Source: DATLAN01 sp035527455 (GTDB lineage: Bacteria > Planctomycetota > Planctomycetia > Pirellulales > Thermoguttaceae). From it: a DNA stretch of 16,291 bases. The DNA is taken from positions 1 to 16,291 of the forward strand of contig DATLAN010000319.1 in assembly GCA_035527455.1 (NCBI GenBank), in the 5' to 3' direction. Shown here in pieces: positions 1 through 7,085 of this stretch (position 1 is the first letter of the stretch; the number at the start of each line of letters is the position of its first letter). The translations under genes were made by a program, and so were the position numbers. Below the pieces are notes generated by a model. The model did no database searches, was not told the DNA's origin, and saw only the letters and a list, made by a program, of their open reading frames with translations.

Positions 1-89
1 AACACGCACCCAACAGATACGACCAACCAGCAGAACGAACTGCTCGATTGGCAACAGAAAACAAAAAACAGCACTCGAAAAGAGTCTAA

Positions 90-132
90 CCGTCTCGTCC
101 TGTAATAGATTCACGTCCTAGGAGCGAGACGG
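90..132 (+). promoter_or_regulatory. Imperfect hairpin in the leader upstream of pyruvate kinase
   Basis: Positions 90-101 pair with 120-132 to give a 12-bp stem with a single bulged G at 124 and an 18-nt loop. The 3' arm contains AGGAG (120-124), the only Shine-Dalgarno-like sequence upstream of the gene. It lies 13 nt before an ATG at 138 that opens a 12-codon ORF (138-176, MKARHTDPDAPA) in another frame. That ORF overlaps the first possible pyruvate kinase start (163) and ends 10 nt before the second (187). No U-tract follows, so an intrinsic terminator of an upstream gene is unlikely. A leader that hides the ribosome site is an inference only. Confidence 0.3.
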
Positions 133-162
133 CTACTATGAAAGCCCGACACACCGACCCCG

Positions 163-1686
163 ATGCCCCTGCTTGAGAGTCTTGACATGTCCGCCAGCCA
201 ATTGCCCCATCCTCCGCGGCCTTCCCAGACGAAAATCGTGGCTACCCTCGGGCCGGCCAGTTCCGAGCCGGGGCAGATCGCCGAACTCATCGTCGCCGGC
301 GTGGACGTCTTTCGGTTGAACATGGCCCACGGCAATCGCGACGAGCATGGAGTCCGGCTGGCCGCGATCCGCCAAGCCTCGGACGAATTGGGCCAGCCGG
401 TGGCCGTGTTGACCGACCTGGCCGGTCCCAAGATCCGCCTGGGCGAGTTGCCCGGCGGAGAATTGACGTGCGACTCGGGCGCTGCGATCCGCTTCGTTCG
501 CACTTCCCCTCTCCCGCCCCACGCGCCGGTAGAAGGCCGGGATGGGGGGGAACCGACGGCGGACCGTCCGATCGAGTTGACCACGACCTACGAGCCGCTG
601 ATCGACGAGTTGGCCGTCGGCGACCGCGTCATGCTGGCCGACGGCACGGTCGCCCTGACGGTCGAAGAGGTGGGCAAGGACTACGCCCGATGCACGGTCG
701 TTCAGCCGGGCTTGATCCGCAGCCGGCAAGGGGTGAACCTGCCCGGCGTGAAGCTCAGCGCCCCCGCGCTGGGAGCGGCCGACCTGGACAACGCCGTCTG
801 GGCAGCCCAAAGCGGCGTCGATTTCGTGGGCCTGAGCTTCGTCCGCACACCTGAGGAAATCCGCCGGCTGAAATCGCTCCTGCGGTCGCACGGCTCCGAG
901 GCCCAGGTGATCGCCAAGATCGAGAAGCCCGAGGCGTTGGACCGGCTCGGCGAGATCGTCGAAGCGACCGACGGCGTGATGGTCGCCCGGGGTGATTTGG
1001 GCGTGGAGATCGACATCGCCCGGGTGGCCGTGGTCCAGAAGGAGATCATCGCCGCGTGCAACCGCTGCCGCAAGCCGGTGATCATCGCCACGCAGATGCT
1101 CGACAGCATGCAGCACTCGCGGATTCCCACCCGGGCGGAAGTGACCGACGTGGCCAACGCGATCCTCGACGGGGCCGACGCATGCATGCTTTCGGGCGAG
1201 ACGGCCATCGGCGAGTATCCCCGTCAGGCGGTCGAGATGATGCACCGGATCGCGTTGGCCACCGAGCCGCTCTGCCGCCGGCGCCCGCCGCTGCCCGAGC
1301 CGGACCTCGACGCCGCGGGCGTCAACCAGATCACCGAAGCGACCGTCTACGCCGCCGGGCGGATAGCCGAGAAACTCGACGCCCGACTGGTCGTGGTCGC
1401 CAGTGCCAGCGGGGCCACGGCGCTTTCTCTGGCGAAGAACCGCAATTACGTGCCGACGGTCGGCGTGAGCGATTCGCCGTCGACGCTGCGGCGGATGTGT
1501 CTGTACTGGGGGGTGATCCCGCTCTCGGGCGCCCCGACCGGCGACAGCGAGGTGCTGTTGGATTACATCACCACGTGGGGCCGCAACGCCGGATTGCTCG
1601 AATCGGGCGACCGCATCGTGCTGATCGCCGGCACCGGGCTGGCCGTGACGGCGCACAACATGGTGGTGGTGCATGAGTTGGCGTAG
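163..1686 (+). CDS. pyk: Pyruvate kinase
   Basis: Converts phosphoenolpyruvate and ADP to pyruvate and ATP, the last step of glycolysis, in the cytoplasm. The 507-residue product has the family motifs in order: TKIVATLGPAS (23-33), RLNMAHG (51-57), DLAGPKIR (85-92), the B-domain barrel (about 100-200), IAKIEKPEAL with catalytic Lys252 and metal ligand Glu254, ARGDLG with Asp278, IATQMLDSM with Thr310, the PTRAEVTDVANAILDG signature, then the C domain (about 370-507). By alignment from memory with the rabbit muscle enzyme, the K+-site residues Ser, Thr and Glu are replaced by Ala55, Leu86 and Lys90; Lys at the last position marks K+-independent enzymes. An in-frame ATG at 187 (MSASQLPHPP) is an equally good start: residues before TKIVATLG are not conserved and neither start has a clear ribosome site. 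It stands alone, convergent with the toxin gene that ends 39 bp away. Confidence 0.96.
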   Translation: MPLLESLDMSASQLPHPPRPSQTKIVATLGPASSEPGQIAELIVAGVDVFRLNMAHGNRDEHGVRLAAIRQASDELGQPVAVLTDLAGPKIRLGELPGGELTCDSGAAIRFVRTSPLPPHAPVEGRDGGEPTADRPIELTTTYEPLIDELAVGDRVMLADGTVALTVEEVGKDYARCTVVQPGLIRSRQGVNLPGVKLSAPALGAADLDNAVWAAQSGVDFVGLSFVRTPEEIRRLKSLLRSHGSEAQVIAKIEKPEALDRLGEIVEATDGVMVARGDLGVEIDIARVAVVQKEIIAACNRCRKPVIIATQMLDSMQHSRIPTRAEVTDVANAILDGADACMLSGETAIGEYPRQAVEMMHRIALATEPLCRRRPPLPEPDLDAAGVNQITEATVYAAGRIAEKLDARLVVVASASGATALSLAKNRNYVPTVGVSDSPSTLRRMCLYWGVIPLSGAPTGDSEVLLDYITTWGRNAGLLESGDRIVLIAGTGLAVTAHNMVVVHELA

Positions 1687-1725
1687 ATCCGCGGTGGGAT
1701 CAACCACGGTGCCCCATCAGATCAG

Positions 1726-1995
1726 CTAGAGCCGTTCCAACACCTTCTCGTAATCGGTGTGGGAACCGATCCAGAACCAGACGATCTCGTCGCCATCGAG
1801 CACGCCGACGGCCCGATATCCAATACTGATTCGAGCCGAATAGACAGGCTCCGTGGCATGCACCTTCTTGAATCGCAGGCTGGCGTGATTGGAATCTTGG
1901 CTGAAGAGTTTGTAAGCCTCGCTGGCCTGTCGCCGAACTTGCCCCGGCAATTGTGCTAACGCCAGCCGAAACCTCCTGGTGGTTCGGGAGATCAT
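1726..1995 (-). CDS. RelE/ParE-superfamily toxin-like protein
   Basis: An 89-residue basic protein with the compact RelE/ParE layout: an N-terminal helical half (FRLALAQLPGQVRRQASEAY) followed by strands holding SLRFKKV, the Arg/Tyr-rich YSARISIGYRAVGV, and VWFWIGSHTDYEKVL at the C-terminus. Many such proteins are mRNA-cleaving or gyrase-directed toxins, but this subgroup's target cannot be read from the sequence. The start ATG overlaps the stop of the upstream antitoxin-like gene by 4 bases (ATGA, 1992-1995), so translation is probably coupled and the antitoxin is made first, as is usual in type II systems. It ends in TAG at 1726, facing pyruvate kinase. The frame is intact. Confidence 0.8.
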   Translation of the reverse strand: MISRTTRRFRLALAQLPGQVRRQASEAYKLFSQDSNHASLRFKKVHATEPVYSARISIGYRAVGVLDGDEIVWFWIGSHTDYEKVLERL

Positions 1996-2210
1996 ATCTG
2001 GCCCGGGTCAAGTTCTTCTGTACGGCCGCTGCGATGCTCGGCGATGGCTTCAGCGGCCAGTTTCCCCAAGGCCGCCTGGGAATCGGAAAATAGCCTTCCC
2101 CAGCGGCTCTCCGATTCGAGTTCTTTCAGCAGCCAGCCGGCCAGCGCGTCTTGCTCCTTCGGCGAGAGCTTCGATGCTTCGGCGAATGCTTGTTCAAGTG
2201 ATTCTGTCAT
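1992..2210 (-). CDS. Putative antitoxin of the RelE/ParE-like pair
   Basis: A 72-residue acidic, largely helical protein: the N-terminal half contains LSPKEQDALAGWLLKELESE and the C-terminal half LAAEAIAEHRSGRTEEL. Short proteins of this kind (helical, ending in AEHRxGxTxxL) are, from memory, regularly found just upstream of RelE/ParE toxins in cyanobacteria and planctomycetes. No helix-turn-helix or ribbon-helix-helix DNA-binding domain is obvious, so autorepression is uncertain. GGAGG (2218-2222) lies 7 nt before the ATG, one of the best ribosome sites in the window. Its stop overlaps the toxin start. Assignment as an antitoxin rests on gene order and size rather than on a catalytic motif. 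Confidence 0.72.
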   Translation of the reverse strand: MTESLEQAFAEASKLSPKEQDALAGWLLKELESESRWGRLFSDSQAALGKLAAEAIAEHRSGRTEELDPGQI

Positions 2211-2228
2211 GACCAGTCCTCCACCGTT

Positions 2229-2257
2229 ATCCTAACCCGTTGGCCGGGGGATTTCAA
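2229..2257 (-). promoter_or_regulatory. Candidate sigma70-type promoter of the toxin-antitoxin operon
   Basis: On the minus strand TTGAAA (2252-2257) and TAGGAT (2229-2234) are separated by exactly 17 bp. The boxes match consensus at 5/6 and 4/6. The predicted transcript would begin near 2222, placing the GGAGG of the antitoxin very close to the 5' end, which is tight and lowers confidence. Confidence 0.3.
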
Positions 2258-2458
2258 GAGGATCGCGGGAAGTCCACTGTGCGTGGGTCCTACACAGCGA
2301 ACCTGGCGGCGGCTTCGGGTGTCCACAGCATCGTACGGAAATGCCCTCCAAGGCCCCGGCTTTGGTGCCCGTGAAGACCTTGCGTCCGACCGGCCGGGCA
2401 CGTAAACTTCACAGGGTGTATTGGGAGTCTTACGACCACAAACCGGCAGGAGTCAGCC

Positions 2459-3673
2459 ATGCCAAACTGCGTTCTCGCCTATTCGGGCGGATTGGATACT
2501 TCGGTCATTTTGGGTTGGCTGATCGACGAAGGATACGACGTGCACGCCGTGTACGTCGATCTGGGTCAGCCGTGCGAGGATCGCGAGGCGATCCGGCGGA
2601 AGGCCGCCGACATCGGGGCCAAGTCGGTCCGGTTCGTCGACGTGCAGGAAGAGCTGTGCCGTGATTTCGCCTTCCCGGTGATGCAGTGGCAGGCCCGGTA
2701 CGAGGGCGTCTACCTGCTGGGTACGTCGATCGCCCGGCCGTTGATCTCGAAGGTCTGTCTGCAAGTCGCCCGGGAAGTCGGGGCCGATGCCTACGCCCAT
2801 GGGGCCACCGGCAAAGGGAACGACCAGTGCCGGTTTCAGTTGGCGGCCGACGCGCTCGAGCCGGGCGTGAAGATCATCGCGCCCTGGCGGATCGAGAAGT
2901 TCCGCCGGACGTTCCCCGGCCGCAGCGAGATGATCGCGTATTGCGAAGCGAAAAAGATTCCCGTGAAGGCGTCGGCCGAGAAGCCCTACAGCAGCGACGA
3001 GAACTGTCTGCACATCAGCTACGAGGCCGGACGGCTGGAGGACCTGACGGTCAATGGCGTCGAGCTGGTCGATTTTGGCATGGGGGTTTCGCCGCAAGAG
3101 GCGCCCGACCGGGCCGATCGCGTCACCATCGGCTTCGAATCCGGTGTGCCGGTTGCGGTCAACGGCCAACGGCAAACCGCCTTCGAGGCGGTCCAAGCGC
3201 TCAACGAAATCGGCGGCCGCAACGGCATCGGGCGGATCGACGTGGTCGAGAACCGCTTCGTCGGCATGAAGAGCCGCGGCGTCTACGAGGCGCCCGGCAT
3301 GACGATCCTCTACGAGGCCCATCGGCTGATCGAGCAGGTCACGCTCGACCGCGATCTGATGCACCTGCGCAACCGGCTGGCCCCGGAAGTGGCCGAGATG
3401 GTCTATTACGGATTCTGGTACACGGCGAAGATGGACGCGCTGATGGCCTTCATGCACGAAGCACAAAAGCCGGTCAGCGGCGAGGTCGCCTTGAATCTCT
3501 ACAAGGGCAACATCCAGGTAGCCGGCCGCACCAGCCCCAACAGCCTCTACGACGAAGGCATCGCCACCATGGAAGGCGGCGGCTCCTACAACCAGACCGA
3601 CGCGGAAGGTTTCTTGAGAATCCAAGGCCTCCCCAGCCGCGTCCAAGGGCGCATGCGGCCGCGGGAGTATTGA
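2459..3673 (+). CDS. argG: Argininosuccinate synthase
   Basis: Joins citrulline and aspartate with ATP to give argininosuccinate, AMP and pyrophosphate, the penultimate step of arginine biosynthesis, in the cytoplasm. The 404-residue length is normal for the family. The N-terminal ATP-pyrophosphatase P-loop SGGLDTS (9-15) is followed by the conserved YAHGATGKGNDQCRF block, the SSDENCLHISYEAG block and KSRGVYEAPG. The start is well placed: AGGAG (2447-2451) precedes the ATG by 7 nt. A weak promoter-like pair, TTGCGT (2380-2385) and TAAACT (2403-2408) with a 17-bp gap, lies upstream. No other arg gene is adjacent, so it appears to be a single-gene unit. Confidence 0.97.
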   Translation: MPNCVLAYSGGLDTSVILGWLIDEGYDVHAVYVDLGQPCEDREAIRRKAADIGAKSVRFVDVQEELCRDFAFPVMQWQARYEGVYLLGTSIARPLISKVCLQVAREVGADAYAHGATGKGNDQCRFQLAADALEPGVKIIAPWRIEKFRRTFPGRSEMIAYCEAKKIPVKASAEKPYSSDENCLHISYEAGRLEDLTVNGVELVDFGMGVSPQEAPDRADRVTIGFESGVPVAVNGQRQTAFEAVQALNEIGGRNGIGRIDVVENRFVGMKSRGVYEAPGMTILYEAHRLIEQVTLDRDLMHLRNRLAPEVAEMVYYGFWYTAKMDALMAFMHEAQKPVSGEVALNLYKGNIQVAGRTSPNSLYDEGIATMEGGGSYNQTDAEGFLRIQGLPSRVQGRMRPREY

Positions 3674-3818
3674 GCTTATCACGCCGTGATCTCGTGCCGG
3701 ACTGGAAGGATTACCGTCCATTGTGGCGACGGCCGGTAACGTTTTCAAGGGCAGGCTTCCAAGACGGTGTTCTTGACGCGCCATGCCTACTGCCGCGACC
3801 TTGCGTTGGTCTGGCGGA

Positions 3819-3837
3819 CTATGCTTGTGATGACGGG
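3819..3837 (+). repeat. 19-bp direct repeat, left copy
   Basis: CTATGCTTGTGATGACGGG occurs here and again, perfectly, at 3968-3986, 149 bp downstream. The two copies bracket the inverted REP-like pair. Confidence 0.85.
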
Positions 3838-3858
3838 ATCGAGAACTCATCCAAGATG

Positions 3859-3956
3859 AGTAGGCCGGAACAAGCGCAGCGCAGTTCCGGCATTTGGTGA
3901 GGAAAGGCCGCATAAAGCCACGTGCCGGAACCGCGCTGCGCTTGTTCCGGCCTACT
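3859..3956. repeat. Inverted pair of REP-like units (BIME-like element)
   Basis: Arms 3859-3892 and 3923-3956 are 34-bp inverted copies with one mismatch (near 3883/3932), separated by a 30-bp spacer. Each arm is itself a hairpin: GCCGGAAC and GTTCCGGC form an 8-bp stem around a 12-nt loop containing GCGCAGCGC-like sequence (3864-3891; mirror copy in the right arm). A small palindrome repeated in opposite orientation is the organisation of bacterial repetitive extragenic palindromes grouped as BIMEs, elements often spread by RAYT transposases. No such transposase is present in this window. The element lies just upstream of the ATPase start. Confidence 0.82.
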
Positions 3957-3967
3957 CTGCTACTCTG

Positions 3968-3986
3968 CTATGCTTGTGATGACGGG
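3968..3986 (+). repeat. 19-bp direct repeat, right copy
   Basis: Perfect second copy of the sequence at 3819-3837. It ends 9 bp before the preferred ATG of the ATPase gene, so its GACGGGGG would also supply that gene's only Shine-Dalgarno-like purine run. Confidence 0.85.
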
Positions 3987-3995
3987 GGCAGATCG

Positions 3996-5483
3996 ATGGG
4001 TAGTGAAATGTCCGCCGCCCAGCGCGCGGCGTTCCGGCAACAAATGGCCCAACTCGTGGCCGGGAACTGCCACGACGTGGACGGCCGTGACATGCCTCAG
4101 GCGACCGCCTTGGCCCCACGCAGACAGACCGGGCCGCCGTGGAAGACCGAGGCCATCTTCGAACCGCAACCGGCCGAGCGGCGGCGCGATCCACTCTCTG
4201 ACACGGACGAAGGCCAAGACGCCGGCCAGTTCACGCCGCTGGCCCCCAATTCGCTTGCCGAGGCCGGGATCGACGAAGCCTGGGCGGAAAGCCTGATCTT
4301 GAAGTTCCTCGTCAGCCGCCCGATCGCCACCGGCCGGGAAACCTCGCAGCAGATCAAGCTGCCCTTTCGGATCACCTCGCAAGTGCTCCGCCGGTTGAAG
4401 GAGAGCCAACTGGTGGTCTACAAGAACACCGCCTCGGTCAACGATTACGTCTACGAGATCACCGCGGCCGGATTCGATCGGGCGCGGCGTTTCATGGAGC
4501 AGAGCACCTACTTCGGCGCCGCCCCGGTTCCGCTTTCGCAATACGTGGCCGCAGTCCGCGCCCAGTCGATCCGCAACCGTCTCCCCCGATTCGACCAACT
4601 CGAGGCGGCCTTCGCCGACCTGATGCTCGATCGGACTACACTCAGCCAACTGGGACAGGCCATCGCCTCGGGCCTCGGGTTGTTCCTCTACGGTCCCTCG
4701 GGCAACGGCAAAACCAGCATCGCCGAACGGATCACCCGAGCGCTGGGCGAAGGCCTCTGGATCCCCTACGCGATCAGCGTCGCCAGCGAAATCGTCCGCC
4801 TCTACGATCCCAATCTGCATGAGCCGCTGCCGCCGGACGGAAACCACGGGCAGCTTCGCGACGAGCTGATCGACAACCGCTGGGTCCGCATCCGCCGCCC
4901 GACGGTGATCGTCGGCGGGGAATTGACGATGGACCATCTGGAGATCACCGTCAACAAGGCCACCGGCATCAACGAGGCGCCGCTGCAGTGGAAGAGCAAC
5001 GGGGGCACGCTGGTGATCGACGATTTCGGCCGCCAGCGGATCAGCCCGGCCGAGTTGCTCAACCGCTGGATCGTGCCGCTGGAGCGCCGTTGCGACTACC
5101 TCAACCTGCCCAGCGGCCGGAAGATCGAGGTCCCCTTCGACCAGTTGATCGTCTTCTCCACCAACCTGGAGCCGCGGGAGCTGGTCGACGAGGCCTTCCT
5201 GCGGCGAATCCCCTACAAGATCGAGGTCCGCGATCCCACGGAAAGCGAGTTCCGCCGACTGTTCGAGCAAACGGCGTCGAGGATGGGCATCGACTATCGC
5301 AGTGCCGCGGTCGACAACCTTCTGCAAACCCACTACCAGGCAACCGGCCGTCCGCTGCGCTTCTGCCACGTGCAGGACCTCTTGCACCAGGTCCGCATCT
5401 ACTGCCAGTTCCACGCCCAACCCCCGACCCTCACCACCGAAGCCCTCGACGCAGCGGTGCGGAACTATTTCGCGATGATTTAG
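3996..5483 (+). CDS. Winged-helix/AAA-type P-loop ATPase of unknown role
   Basis: A cytoplasmic ATPase of 495 residues from the preferred start. The N-terminal about 95 residues are polar and proline-rich. Residues about 97-171 look like a winged-helix domain (LILKFLVSRPIATGRETSQQ, VLRRLKE, YEITAAG). The ATPase follows: Walker A GPSGNGKTS (233-241), Walker B TLVIDDFG (338-345), sensor-1-like FSTN (387-390), Arg-finger candidates in FLRRIPYK (Arg403, Arg404), and a helical lid to the end. This suggests nucleic-acid- or partner-linked remodelling, but no substrate can be named. ATG 3996 is preferred because the open frame upstream to 3894 runs through REP-like DNA; ATG 4008 (MSAAQRAAF) is a close alternative. 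No neighbouring gene helps with function; the next gene starts 121 bp downstream with its own possible promoter. Confidence 0.82.
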   Translation: MGSEMSAAQRAAFRQQMAQLVAGNCHDVDGRDMPQATALAPRRQTGPPWKTEAIFEPQPAERRRDPLSDTDEGQDAGQFTPLAPNSLAEAGIDEAWAESLILKFLVSRPIATGRETSQQIKLPFRITSQVLRRLKESQLVVYKNTASVNDYVYEITAAGFDRARRFMEQSTYFGAAPVPLSQYVAAVRAQSIRNRLPRFDQLEAAFADLMLDRTTLSQLGQAIASGLGLFLYGPSGNGKTSIAERITRALGEGLWIPYAISVASEIVRLYDPNLHEPLPPDGNHGQLRDELIDNRWVRIRRPTVIVGGELTMDHLEITVNKATGINEAPLQWKSNGGTLVIDDFGRQRISPAELLNRWIVPLERRCDYLNLPSGRKIEVPFDQLIVFSTNLEPRELVDEAFLRRIPYKIEVRDPTESEFRRLFEQTASRMGIDYRSAAVDNLLQTHYQATGRPLRFCHVQDLLHQVRIYCQFHAQPPTLTTEALDAAVRNYFAMI

Positions 5484-5519
5484 AAGTCCAAAGCGTTCGG
5501 TAGCGTGTTGAAATTCGAC

Positions 5520-5548
5520 TTGCTTTGCCGTCGCAGGGCATCTAGAAT
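5520..5548 (+). promoter_or_regulatory. Candidate sigma70-type promoter of the PQQ-propeller gene
   Basis: TTGCTT (5520-5525) and TAGAAT (5543-5548) are 17 bp apart; the -10 box matches consensus at 5/6 and the -35 only at 3/6. It lies 56 bp before the ATG at 5605, in the 121-bp gap after the ATPase gene. Confidence 0.3.
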
Positions 5549-5604
5549 CGGAGACTGGCATCCCGATTGCCCGTAACCTTGCAGTAAAGAGGAGTTTGCA
5601 CCAG

Positions 5605-6933
5605 ATGTCCATCAACCTTCATGCCCCCGGACCCGGATGTCAAGAACGGCAGCGGCGGGGAAAAGACGCCGTGTCGAACGTCGCCTTGACTTTTCTGTTC
5701 TTGGCCACGCTGATCTTGAGCCTCTTGCCGCAAGGCGACGTCCAGGCCGAGTCCCGCTGGCCGCAATTCCGTGGTGCGGACGGTTCGGGGCATTGCTCGG
5801 ACCTCGACATGCCGGTCACGTGGGGACCCGGCGACGTGGCGTGGCGGACGGAGTTGGAGGGACGGGGTCACTCGTCGGTGTGCCTCTGGGATGAGCGGAT
5901 CTTCCTGACCGCCGCACGCAAGCTGGAGAACGGCCAGGTCGAGCGGATCGTCTTCGGCGTCGATCGCACCACGGGCGAAGTCGTCTGGCGGCAGGTCGCA
6001 GCCGTCGGAACCGCCGAAGTGACGCACGTGCTCAACGGCTATGCCAGCCCGACCTGCGCCACCGACGGCCGACACGTGGTCGCCTTCTTTGGCCGCGGCG
6101 GAATCCACTGCTACGACTTCGACGGCCGGAAACTCTGGTCGCGCGACCTGGGCACCTTTCCCGGCCCGTGGGGAACCGGGACCTCGCCGATCATCTCGGG
6201 CGAAACGGTCATCCAGAACTGCGACGCCGAGGGGCCGTCGTACCTCGTCGCCCTGAACGTCCGCGACGGCGAAATCCTCTGGCGGACCGACCGCGGAGAA
6301 CGGCCGCGCGGCGGCTGGAATACGCCCATCCTGATCGACGCCGGTGCCCGCCGCGAACTGATCCTCAACGGCGAGCACGGCGTGCGGGGCTACGATCCGG
6401 CCACCGGCAAAGAGCACTGGTTCTGCCAGGGCTTCAACGGCCGCGGCACGCCGATGGCCGCCTTCGGCCAAGGACGGCTGTTCGTGGTCAACGGCAAGGC
6501 GGGCGACGTCTACGCCGTCCGGCCCGGCGGCAGCGGCACCGTCACCGAATCGCACATGATCTGGCACACCCCGCGGACCGGCGGACGCGACCTCTCTTCG
6601 CCCATCCTCCTGGGCGATTACCTGCTGGTGGTCAACATGAGCGGCGTCGGCACCTGTTACGACGCAACAAGCGGCGAGGAGCTTTGGCGCGAGCGGCTCG
6701 GCGGCAACTACGCCGCGTCGCCGGTCGCCGGGCAGGGACTGGTCTACATCCAGAACGAGGCCGGTGAAACCCTGGTCATCAAGCCCGGCAAGGAACTGGC
6801 AATCGTCGCCCGAAACCAGATCGGTGCGCCGGAAAACGAACTCTTCCGCAGCTCCCTGGTGCCCAGCGAAGGGCAGGTCTTTTGCCGTTCCGATCGGGCC
6901 CTGTACTGCATCGGAAAGCGCGCGGCGAGGTGA
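5605..6933 (+). CDS. Secreted PQQ-like beta-propeller protein
   Basis: A 442-residue exported protein built of PQQ-like/BamB-like propeller repeats. After a 48-residue leader with a hydrophobic core (NVALTFLFLATLILSLL) and probable cleavage at VQA|ES, the mature protein opens with WPQFRGADGSG, a start typical of planctomycete PQQ-repeat proteins. Blade motifs recur: VDRTTGEVVW, YDFDGRKLWS, LNVRDGEILW, YDPATGKEHW, YDATSGEELW. Blade motifs alone do not prove quinone binding or dehydrogenase activity; many such proteins are scaffolds. ATG 5605 follows GAGGAG (5589-5594) at good spacing; a TTG at 5596 lies too close to it. GTG 5671 would give a shorter, more ordinary signal peptide but lacks its basic residues. 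The gene converges with the cytochrome gene across a hairpin repeat. Confidence 0.87.
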   Translation: MSINLHAPGPGCQERQRRGKDAVSNVALTFLFLATLILSLLPQGDVQAESRWPQFRGADGSGHCSDLDMPVTWGPGDVAWRTELEGRGHSSVCLWDERIFLTAARKLENGQVERIVFGVDRTTGEVVWRQVAAVGTAEVTHVLNGYASPTCATDGRHVVAFFGRGGIHCYDFDGRKLWSRDLGTFPGPWGTGTSPIISGETVIQNCDAEGPSYLVALNVRDGEILWRTDRGERPRGGWNTPILIDAGARRELILNGEHGVRGYDPATGKEHWFCQGFNGRGTPMAAFGQGRLFVVNGKAGDVYAVRPGGSGTVTESHMIWHTPRTGGRDLSSPILLGDYLLVVNMSGVGTCYDATSGEELWRERLGGNYAASPVAGQGLVYIQNEAGETLVIKPGKELAIVARNQIGAPENELFRSSLVPSEGQVFCRSDRALYCIGKRAAR

Positions 6934-6961
6934 GCGGCGGCGCCGGAGAGGACCTGCAAGC

Positions 6962-6996
6962 GGGTGGCACGCCCTGAGGAACGAAGGGCGTGTCAC
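6962..6996. repeat. REP-like hairpin repeat between convergent genes
   Basis: CACGCCCT (6968-6975) and AGGGCGTG (6985-6992) form a perfect stem around a 9-nt loop (GAGGAACGA). Flanking bases extend it to 12 bp (6964-6975 with 6985-6996) with one G.U pair. The same unit occurs three more times at 16135-16244. It lies 28 bp past the PQQ-propeller stop and 90 bp past the stop of the convergent cytochrome gene, so it could end transcription from both sides, though there is no U-tract on either strand. Confidence 0.75.
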
Positions 6997-7082
6997 AAAG
7001 AGATCACCGGCCGCGAACGTACTCCATCAGCCGCAGCACGTTTTCCGACGGCGTGTTCGTAGACGGAGGGGGAGATGTCCAT
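6993..7082 (-). pseudogene. Short ORF or gene remnant directly after the cytochrome gene
   Basis: Three bases after the cytochrome stop (7086-7088), an in-frame ATG (7080-7082) opens 29 codons (MDISPSVYEHAVGKRAAADG...) ending in TGA at 6993-6995, inside the hairpin repeat. The beginning resembles, from memory only, the N-termini of uroporphyrinogen-decarboxylase-like proteins (xxxSPxVYEHA). The next frame over the same DNA also looks coding-like at its end (TPSENVLRLMEYVRGR-stop). This may be a gene cut down by repeat insertion, or chance in GC-rich DNA. Confidence 0.2.
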
Positions 7083-7085
7083 GGC

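Larger units (their letters stand above)
3674..3995. other. 322-bp gene-free region carrying inverted REP-like repeats and direct repeats
   Basis: The region lies between argG and the ATPase gene. The first 145 bp show only a short symmetric sequence just after argG (ATCACG-C-CGTGAT, 3678-3690), too tight to be a convincing terminator. The rest holds two copies of a 19-bp direct repeat, two inverted REP-like units and an 8-bp tandem duplication (TACTCTGC at 3953-3960 and 3961-3968). The ATPase frame stays open upstream to an ATG at 3894 inside the repeat, but this extension is most likely non-coding. No promoter stands out. Confidence 0.7.

Noticed and set aside
136..1707. A 523-codon minus-strand frame over pyruvate kinase
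   Set aside because: It is the complementary shadow of a complete, motif-rich pyruvate kinase, and its product is His/Arg/Asp-rich without domain features.
3678..3690. Hairpin terminator directly after argG
   Set aside because: The inverted halves are separated by one base, leaving only about 4 bp once a loop forms, and no U-tract follows.
2453..3913. A 486-codon minus-strand frame over argG and the following gap
   Set aside because: It is a shadow of argG that runs into REP-like DNA, with no motif support.
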